A stretch of DNA of 64,000 nt from Candidatus Nanohaloarchaea archaeon. Lineage in GTDB: Archaea; Nanohalarchaeota; Nanosalinia; Nanosalinales; Nanosalinaceae. The stretch covers positions 186,001 to 250,000 of the forward strand of contig JACOQA010000001.1 in assembly GCA_014297435.1 (NCBI GenBank), in the 5' to 3' direction. Below, one piece after another: positions 58,568 through 64,000 of this stretch. The translations under genes were made by a program, and so were the position numbers. Every line of letters starts with the position of its first letter. Position 1 is the first letter of the stretch. The notes under the pieces were generated by a model. The model worked only from the letters and a program-made list of their open reading frames with translations. It did not search any database and had not been told where the DNA came from.

Positions 58568-59254
58568 ATGACTGTATACGCGCTGGGAGACTACCATGGT
58601 AGAAGCATAGAAGGTTTTATCGAGAACGAGCAACCTTTTGAAGGAGACCTTATACTATCGACAGGAGACTTCGATAATGTAGAAGTAATCCACGAAATTC
58701 TTGAACTAAAGCAGGATACGGAGTTTATAGATGTAGGCGCCAACCACGATCACGCCATGCTTGAGAGAAAACCGATCACCTCCGGAACGCTTGAAGCACA
58801 AGAATATAGCTTTCAAGAACTGGCTGAAGAGCTCAACAGGGATGACCAGGCTAGACGCTATTTACAGGATCTTGTCGCAAATCCTGTAAGGGAGTTCAGC
58901 CTAGGAGACATGAGTGGTGTTCTGGTTCACGGTGGTCTAGATGGTCATATTCAAAGCCCGCGGACGCCTGAGAACGTGAAAAAGCTCTGGTATCGTCTCT
59001 GGGATGATGAAGATTACAGGAAAAACTTCAGCGCCATGGATAGAAATAATTACGATTTGATGGTAAGAGGTCATGATCACCGGAGGGAGCATGTATTAAG
59101 TCCGGATACCTTTGATTTGGAGTACGGTACAGGTGATAAAACCTATGATCTAGGGCAAGAGGGCTTCCACCTAATCACTCACGGTTCCTGGTATGAAGGA
59201 GATTATGCCGTAATAGACGAGCAAGAAGAGACTCTTGAATTCAAAAGTATCTAG
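58568..59254 (+). CDS. Calcineurin-type metallophosphoesterase
   Basis: Phosphoesterase of 228 residues with the metal motifs GDYHG (7-11, usually GDxHG), GDFDN with Asp34, GANHDH (57-62, in place of GNHE/D), the GVLVHGG strand and GHDHRREH. HITHGSWY-like ending is seen in GFHLITHGSWYEGDY. Most similar to the ApaH/PrpE-like branch in its size, which includes protein phosphatases. It may reverse the action of the kinase-like neighbour (inference). Confidence 0.85.
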   Translation: MTVYALGDYHGRSIEGFIENEQPFEGDLILSTGDFDNVEVIHEILELKQDTEFIDVGANHDHAMLERKPITSGTLEAQEYSFQELAEELNRDDQARRYLQDLVANPVREFSLGDMSGVLVHGGLDGHIQSPRTPENVKKLWYRLWDDEDYRKNFSAMDRNNYDLMVRGHDHRREHVLSPDTFDLEYGTGDKTYDLGQEGFHLITHGSWYEGDYAVIDEQEETLEFKSI

Positions 59255-60438
59255 CTCCAATAACTCTTTTCGAGCAATTTCTCCCGGTTTTTAACTGCCT
59301 CCTTTTCCCTAATTATTTTTTTCAGCTCTTCCTGACCTCGTGTATAACCAATCATAACAGCTCCAACAAGCTTGTCGTCTCTGAAGAAAAGCCTTCTATA
59401 ATGGTTCTCTTCTTCGTAGTTTTTCGAGACAGGTTCTCCAGACCAGTCGCCTATCGCTAAAAACTGTGCCTGGAAATGACCTACTCCGTAAGTATTAACG
59501 AAATCAAAGTCTTCTTCCTTTCCAGCCATGTTCTCTCCGGCTGTTTCACCCATTGCTTCTGAGTGATCCCATGATCCGTTGAATGTTCTCTTTTCGAAAA
59601 CCGGTGAGTAATACTCTACCATGTTTCCTGCCGCATAGACATTGTTAATAGATGTCTCGAGCTGTTCGTTTGTTTTCAACATTTCGTATTCGTTTTTCTC
59701 AGCTTCAAGAATATCGGAGTTAGGATTCTGACCTATCGCGACCGCCATAGAGTCGCACTCGTATCTTTCACCTTTACTGTCGACTACGACCTTTACATTC
59801 GAGTCTTCGGATTCGATCTCCTCAACCTCAGAGTTGGTTAAAACGTTTACTCCTTTTTCCTCCATCTTCTTGTGTATTATTTCGGCTCCATCTTTGTCGA
59901 GACCTCTCTGCCACCAGTTGTCACCTCTTATAAGGTAGTATGTCTCTGTGTCGTTTTCTGCGTACGCCATAGCAAGGTCGATACCTAGTAGTCCGCCGCC
60001 TACAACTACTGCTTTTTCGGATTCTTCTGCCGCTTTCTTTATGTGTTCGGCATCTCCCATCGTCCACATGTAGTGGAGATTGTCGAAATCTTCGTCCTGC
60101 GGAAGTTTCTTCGGTGAGCCTCCTGTTGCAACCAGAAGTCTATCGTAACCGAACCTGTCTCCGTCGCTAGTTTCCACTTGGTTGTTCTCAGGTAGAACTT
60201 GTTTAATCTCGGTCTCTAAGTGGAGCTGGATGTCTCTCTTGTCGTACCAGTTTTCATCGTGTAGACGTGTGTACTGTTTAGGTAAAGATCCTTTCATGTA
60301 GGTCTTCAGCATGATCCGGTTGTACAGAGGATCTGTTTCATCGGTCAGGACGTGGATTTCTGCGTCTTCATCCTTTTTTCTTATCTCCTCCGCTGCGGTG
60401 GCTCCGGCTACACCGTCTCCAATTATGACGTGTTTCAT
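59251..60438 (-). CDS. FAD-dependent NAD(P)H oxidoreductase (NirB/rubredoxin-reductase-like)
   Basis: Pyridine-nucleotide disulfide-type oxidoreductase (395 residues). FAD motif MKHVIIGDGVAGATAAEEIRK, RIMLKTYMKGSLP (as in NirB-like proteins), VATGGSPKKLP, the NAD motif AVVVGGGLLGIDLAMAYAEN and the second FAD motif INNVYAAGNMVEYY. No redox-active Cys pair is present, so it belongs to the non-disulfide branch (ferredoxin or rubredoxin reductase, NADH oxidase). The start at 60438 is chosen at MKHVIIGDG. It overlaps the phosphoesterase stop by 4 bp on the opposite strand. Confidence 0.88.
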   Translation of the reverse strand: MKHVIIGDGVAGATAAEEIRKKDEDAEIHVLTDETDPLYNRIMLKTYMKGSLPKQYTRLHDENWYDKRDIQLHLETEIKQVLPENNQVETSDGDRFGYDRLLVATGGSPKKLPQDEDFDNLHYMWTMGDAEHIKKAAEESEKAVVVGGGLLGIDLAMAYAENDTETYYLIRGDNWWQRGLDKDGAEIIHKKMEEKGVNVLTNSEVEEIESEDSNVKVVVDSKGERYECDSMAVAIGQNPNSDILEAEKNEYEMLKTNEQLETSINNVYAAGNMVEYYSPVFEKRTFNGSWDHSEAMGETAGENMAGKEEDFDFVNTYGVGHFQAQFLAIGDWSGEPVSKNYEEENHYRRLFFRDDKLVGAVMIGYTRGQEELKKIIREKEAVKNREKLLEKSYWS

Positions 60439-60532
60439 GTGGCAGGTTTCGGAACGAAAGATTATAACTTCCGGCAAAAGTTGCACTCTAACATATAAAC
60501 TCTATTTAGTTCGTCCAAATCAATTCGACCCT

Positions 60533-61351
60533 ATGGCTTCATCTACACCCTTGGTATGTAATGGGAAAGAACCCTACTGCCGGGAAAATGTCGAGGAGAT
60601 TCTAGATCTAAACTTTATACAGACGGAAGAGCGGTGGGAACCACGATATCTAGAAGGCACGGAGGAGGTCGAAAAAAATATTGAGGAGTACAGGAATAAT
60701 GTTGTCGAACAGGATCCAACAAAACACGATGGCAAACTACCTTTCATAAAACATATAGAGAGGTACAGTGGTCACATGGACGTGTACCTTGGTGAAACCA
60801 CATTTTCGGAATACATGCACGCCGTACAGTCACCTACAGTGGTAGGAAGAACTGTTACTTCTGATAACAAACTTCTGATGGGTGTAAGAGGAGAGGATGT
60901 CTCAAGTGAACACGGCAAAATAGCTTTTCCTGGAGGATTTATCGATATGTATGAGGAACCTCTTGAGGCGGTAAAGAGAGAGGTTGAAGAAGAGATATCT
61001 CCTGAAATCGATATAGAGTCGACAGAACTACTGGGATTTGTTTATCCTGATGTCAATCAAACCGATGGTTCTTTGGTTGATGATCCTCAGCCACCTGTCT
61101 TCATGTACGATGTCTTCATCGATCGGGATATGCAGGAGGTCAGACAGGCATACACGGGAGATGAATTTGAAGAACTTGAATTTATTGAACCGGCTGAACC
61201 TGTAGAATCTGGAAAGTTCTCGCCCAACAGTCGAAGAACTTTGAAAGCAGGCAGATGTGGTATAGCAACGCAGCCACAGGAACCGCTCGAAGCATCACGG
61301 AATGGCTTGAGATCCGGTCTCAAGGCTGTAGGAAACTACCTCGTACCATGA
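60533..61351 (+). CDS. Nudix hydrolase with long N-terminal region, 272 aa
   Basis: Hydrolase of nucleoside-diphosphate-linked substrates. The Nudix box lies at about 134-156: GGFIDMYEEPLEAVKREVEEEI (G-x5-E-x7-R-E-x-x-E-E pattern). The preceding 130 residues start MASSTPLVCNGKEPYCRENVEEIL and have no assigned domain; they may select the substrate. A TATA-like ATATAAACT stands about 40 bp before the ATG. Confidence 0.85.
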   Translation: MASSTPLVCNGKEPYCRENVEEILDLNFIQTEERWEPRYLEGTEEVEKNIEEYRNNVVEQDPTKHDGKLPFIKHIERYSGHMDVYLGETTFSEYMHAVQSPTVVGRTVTSDNKLLMGVRGEDVSSEHGKIAFPGGFIDMYEEPLEAVKREVEEEISPEIDIESTELLGFVYPDVNQTDGSLVDDPQPPVFMYDVFIDRDMQEVRQAYTGDEFEELEFIEPAEPVESGKFSPNSRRTLKAGRCGIATQPQEPLEASRNGLRSGLKAVGNYLVP

Positions 61352-61390
61352 CCTCTAGTTTTTAAACCGGCTTCACCAAAAAAATTCTTT

Positions 61391-62155
61391 GTGGTACTAG
61401 AGCTTTTTCTCATTTGCTCTGCTGTACTAGTGGGCGCTGTAATGAAAGGTTTGAACGGCTTTGGATATGCCGTAATTGCAACATCCATCCTTTCGTTCTT
61501 TTTACCGGCTTCAGAAGCTGTTGTGGTGGTAATAATTCCTTTAATGGCGGCACAACTCGATCTGGTTTTTGAACTAGATTCATCATCTTTCAAGAGGTGT
61601 TTCAAGCGGTTTTACCCTTATATCTTCTCTGCTATGGCCGGCACATTCCTGGGTGTGCTTATGCTCAACAGGGTGTCTGAAAGATTTGTTGCAGCAGGTC
61701 TTGGAGTTTTCATAATTTTGTTCAGTGTTTCAAGAACTGGCTACGGAGATAAGATCTCTGAAATAATATCCGATAAATGTTTCGAGGAAAAAACCGTTTT
61801 TAAGACAGTTTTAGGATTTATTTCAGGCCTAATATTCGGTTCAACTAACATAGGTGTTCAGGTGGTCGCATACCTCGAATCACTTGAACTTGATAGAGAA
61901 CTGTTCATCGGCGTCCTCGCTATGTTTTTCCTGTTTATCTCCGGTCTCAGAGTAGTCATGTCGTTTACTTTGGGTTTATACAGTTCGGGCAACATGCTCC
62001 TGATCTCGGCACTTGCGGCACTGCCCGGATTAGCAGGTATTGCTATAGGGCAGAGGATGGCTGGCTTTATTGATGAAGACCGACTTGAGAAAATAACGCT
62101 ACTGATGCTTTTCTTGGTTGGATTACGTCTATTATCTAAGGCATTTATTGTTTAA
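61391..62155 (+). CDS. TauE/SafE-family membrane exporter
   Basis: Membrane transporter of 254 residues with about seven to eight hydrophobic segments. Family features are AVLVGAVMKGLNGFGYAVIA at the N-terminus and GFISGLIFGSTNIGVQVVAYLESL in the second half, the repeated G-x-x-x-G-x-G (F/Y) pattern of this family. Members export sulfite, sulfoacetate or similar anions; the substrate here is unknown. The start is GTG at 61391, preceded by an A/T-rich stretch. Confidence 0.88.
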   Translation: MVLELFLICSAVLVGAVMKGLNGFGYAVIATSILSFFLPASEAVVVVIIPLMAAQLDLVFELDSSSFKRCFKRFYPYIFSAMAGTFLGVLMLNRVSERFVAAGLGVFIILFSVSRTGYGDKISEIISDKCFEEKTVFKTVLGFISGLIFGSTNIGVQVVAYLESLELDRELFIGVLAMFFLFISGLRVVMSFTLGLYSSGNMLLISALAALPGLAGIAIGQRMAGFIDEDRLEKITLLMLFLVGLRLLSKAFIV

Positions 62156-62171
62156 ACCGCTCGTTTGGTAC

Positions 62172-62687
62172 ATGAATCCGTTAAATGGAAATGTTGGAAA
62201 GGTTGATGAGGTCGCAGAACTACTGGAAGAAAACGGGTACACAGTGGAGGCCACCCGGGCTTTTCTAGAACGAAGAAACGAACATCCTGTATACGGTGAG
62301 ACAGCAACCGAAGCAGTACAAGGACTTCTCGAGGACGATGATACCTCCTTCTCAATAAACATGGATGTCTATCCGGAAGGCGTTACAGACAAGAAAGGCA
62401 AAGTCACGATCTTTTATACTCCCGAAAAAGATTACTTTGACGTCCAGAGCGTCAGACCTTCCAACGAGATTGAAGACACTCAAGGGCTCGAACATCTTGC
62501 ACAAACACGTCCGGAACAACTAGGATCAGAAAATAACAGGATCGTACTCAACCAAATTCCTGAAGATGCAATATTTGAGATGGATCGGGTAGACGCAACA
62601 ATAGAAATACTGCTAATGGATGCAGGATACAGAGTCCAAGTCGGAAACAACTACGTAGACAACCCGGCCGTTAAAGACTTTCCCTAG
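62172..62687 (+). CDS. Hypothetical protein, 171 aa
   Basis: No family recognised. A soluble acidic protein with helical NGNVGKVDEVAELLEENGYTVE at the start, a beta-rich centre (SFSINMDVYPEGVTDKKGKVT) and a second copy-like ATIEILLMDAGYRVQVGNNYV at the end. The two G-Y-x-V segments about 120 residues apart hint at a repeated fold. The ATG at 62172 is 17 bp after the TauE stop. Confidence 0.6.
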   Translation: MNPLNGNVGKVDEVAELLEENGYTVEATRAFLERRNEHPVYGETATEAVQGLLEDDDTSFSINMDVYPEGVTDKKGKVTIFYTPEKDYFDVQSVRPSNEIEDTQGLEHLAQTRPEQLGSENNRIVLNQIPEDAIFEMDRVDATIEILLMDAGYRVQVGNNYVDNPAVKDFP

Positions 62688-62754
62688 TATTCACTCAAAA
62701 ATCAGGGTTCGATATGGTTTAAAAGAATTTACGTTTAATTCAACGATACAGGAT

Positions 62755-62829
62755 GCGGAGCTGGTGTAGTCTGGCCCATCATATCACCCTGTCACGGTGA
62801 TGACCCGGGTTCAAATCCCGGGCTCCGCG
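62755..62829 (+). tRNA. tRNA-Asp (GUC)
   Basis: Complete 75-nt cloverleaf. Acceptor GCGGAGC/GCTCCGC, discriminator G. The anticodon stem TCACC/GGTGA-like region encloses CTGTCAC, anticodon GUC. T arm CCGGG-TTCAAAT-CCCGG. A TTTAAAAG box lies about 30-37 bp upstream. No CCA, no intron. Confidence 0.95.
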
Positions 62830-62842
62830 CTCTAATGTTCTC

Positions 62843-63613
62843 TCAAGGCACTTTACCATCAAATAGCTTCTTTAATTGCTTTTTAGGATGCCTCGGCTTT
62901 ATTTTAGTTAGAAATTCTTCTACTTCATCTCCGGTTATGTATGTTCTGTACATGTCTCTACAGTTTTCTCGCTTGTCTATAAAGCGGTAAGTGTTGTGTT
63001 CTAGATTAAAATCTGATAGTAAGTTCTCCGTAGTTTCCGCGAGTGGCTTACTAATGGTATTAAAAATTAGTCGTTTCTGATTTAGATCTAGATGACCATC
63101 TGTGTCTATAAGCCCTCTCAAAAATCCTTTTTTGAACTCTTTGCTGATTTCATTTTGCTTTAGGTGTATTGAAGCTGTTTTGTCTTTTTTGTCCCAATCT
63201 AGGTGTTTTGAGAAGAATTTGTAGATTACCTTGGATTCGTACCGCAGTCTAAGTCGGTTGAACTCTTTTTGTTTGAGTGTTAGCGGTTCTTTGTTTAATT
63301 TTTCTGTTAGCAGTTCTTGGACTTCTTCCCAGTAATTGTCGTTTATGTTAAGGGTGATAGTTATGCGGTACTTGTGATTAGCTTTTTCGTGGTAAAAGTT
63401 TCCGTCTCCTGCGAATATTCCGCATAGCTCTCCTTTAAACTCTTCACATTCAGGTATCTCTGGCTGGTTCTCCTTCTGTTTCTGCCCTACCTCTTTCCGG
63501 AAATGGTAATAGACAGTTGATTTAGGTATTTTTAGTTCTTGTTTTATTTTGTTGACTGATTTGCCGTCTGAAGCCATTTTCCGGATACTTTTGATTTCTT
63601 TCTCGGAGACCAT
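62843..63613 (-). CDS. Free-standing LAGLIDADG homing endonuclease with N-terminal helix-turn-helix
   Basis: Probable site-specific DNA endonuclease of 256 residues. A resolvase-like helix-turn-helix (about 1-40, SVNKIKQELKIPKSTVYYHF) precedes two LAGLIDADG helices, LCGIFAGDG (63-71) and LRGLIDTDG (165-173), with the acidic catalytic residues intact in both. No intein or intron context is seen: the frame is complete and ends 13 bp from tRNA-Asp, convergent with it. Lys and Asn are more frequent and the DNA looks more A/T-rich than neighbours, suggesting recent acquisition. Confidence 0.85.
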   Translation of the reverse strand: MVSEKEIKSIRKMASDGKSVNKIKQELKIPKSTVYYHFRKEVGQKQKENQPEIPECEEFKGELCGIFAGDGNFYHEKANHKYRITITLNINDNYWEEVQELLTEKLNKEPLTLKQKEFNRLRLRYESKVIYKFFSKHLDWDKKDKTASIHLKQNEISKEFKKGFLRGLIDTDGHLDLNQKRLIFNTISKPLAETTENLLSDFNLEHNTYRFIDKRENCRDMYRTYITGDEVEEFLTKIKPRHPKKQLKKLFDGKVP

Positions 63614-63687
63614 TACTTACTGAAAATGGATGTTCTTTAAATCGCTTCAGCGTCAGTTCATTTGACGGCTCTGTAAAAAAGATCTTT

Positions 63688-63963
63688 TTAATCAGCCTTC
63701 CTTTTTAGTCGTGCGTAAGCACGAACATTTTCAGACTCGCCATATTTGTTAGTGTCGACAGCTTGAAGATTTCCTCGGTATGCGAACCATGAGGGATTTT
63801 TCTCTACGTCATCAAATTTTCTAAAGTCTGGAAGTAATATTTTTTCTACTGCTTCAAGACCGGTTTCGGTTGTCTCATCCAGTTCAGGTATATCAATATT
63901 GGAGGCGAAGTTTTCGAGTAAATCCTCATCTAGGGTGTAGCCGACGGTTTCTTCGTAACTCAT
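63688..63963 (-). CDS. Hypothetical protein, 91 aa
   Basis: No family recognised. Soluble and acidic in the N-terminal two-thirds (YTLDEDLLENFASNIDIPELDE), more basic at the end (NVRAYARLKRKAD). It is transcribed toward the endonuclease gene, 74 bp away. It could be a neighbour of the endonuclease by insertion rather than by function. Confidence 0.55.
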   Translation of the reverse strand: MSYEETVGYTLDEDLLENFASNIDIPELDETTETGLEAVEKILLPDFRKFDDVEKNPSWFAYRGNLQAVDTNKYGESENVRAYARLKRKAD

Positions 63964-64000
63964 ACTTCTGTAATTGTATTAGTAAGTAATAAGTCAGTAT

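Noticed and set aside
1-64000. CRISPR array, rRNA genes, replication origin, known riboswitch
   Set aside because: No regularly spaced repeats, no rRNA-like sequence, no Cdc6-linked origin repeats and no recognisable aptamer were seen on either strand.

Overview
The window is archaeal and most likely from a salt-in halophile of the DPANN group, close to Nanohaloarchaeota (Nanosalina-like). Informational genes are archaeal: RNase P subunit 4, Trm-G10, Nop5 and fibrillarin, L10e/uL16, Dph2, MBF1, XPD helicase, Nre, archaeal S-adenosylmethionine synthetase, archaeal GlmU and two histone-fold candidates. The predicted proteins are very rich in Asp and Glu, as in haloarchaea and Nanohaloarchaeota, yet the DNA is only moderately GC-rich by eye. 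Genes are short, densely packed and often overlap by 4 bp. Many have a TATA box about 25-30 bp before the start codon, which implies leaderless mRNAs. The taxonomic placement is inference; no rRNA gene is present.

Layout. 1-3.1 kb: tRNA-maturation genes (RNase Z fragment, Trm-G10, RNase P Rpp21) with a flippase-like membrane protein. 3.1-8.5 kb: three glycosyltransferases, a DUF2070 membrane protein and a SufT-like DUF59 protein. 8.5-13.3 kb: an HxlR regulator, then an ABC exporter operon with a NEW3-type surface protein, diverging from a secreted PTPC protein. 13.3-17.4 kb: S-adenosylmethionine synthetase, tRNA-Gly, the Nop5/fibrillarin C/D RNP genes and two small zinc proteins. 17.4-23.5 kb: a suf cluster in the order B, D, 58-aa membrane protein, S, decayed gene, U, C. 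23.5-29.5 kb: FAD-synthase-like protein, XPD helicase, a membrane protein, a ribbon-helix-helix protein, Nre and a possible IS200/IS605 end. 29.5-40 kb: mainly small membrane or unknown proteins, tRNA-Ala and tRNA-Glu, a TFB-derived repeat protein, a 533-aa surface protein, MscS, MsrA, a DUF389 protein and a second PTPC protein. 40-48 kb: YchF, HisRS, an AbrB pair, MBF1, a beta-carbonic anhydrase, a second decayed gene, a membrane-tethered ArsR-like regulator and a DUF1931-type histone. 48-53.7 kb: sugar-phosphate and sugar-nucleotide genes. 53.7-62.7 kb: L10e, a PEP-synthase-like fragment protein, Dph2, a kinase-like and phosphoesterase pair, an FAD reductase, a Nudix protein and a TauE-like exporter. 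62.7-64 kb: tRNA-Asp, a free-standing LAGLIDADG endonuclease and an unknown gene.

How the parts fit. Two modules point to a glycosylated cell surface: the glycosyltransferases at 3-6.5 kb and the sugar-nucleotide cluster at 48-53.7 kb. The suf genes, with the SufT-like protein, would supply the iron-sulfur proteins encoded here (XPD, Dph2). The strongest regulatory signal is one palindrome (GTTCGA-N6-TCGAAC) found twice outside coding sequence. One copy lies before the membrane-bound ArsR-like regulator and the other before the NEW3/ABC operon. Both palindromes are centred about 53 bp from the start codon, suggesting a small envelope-sensing regulon. No CRISPR array, rRNA, replication origin or complete insertion sequence was seen.
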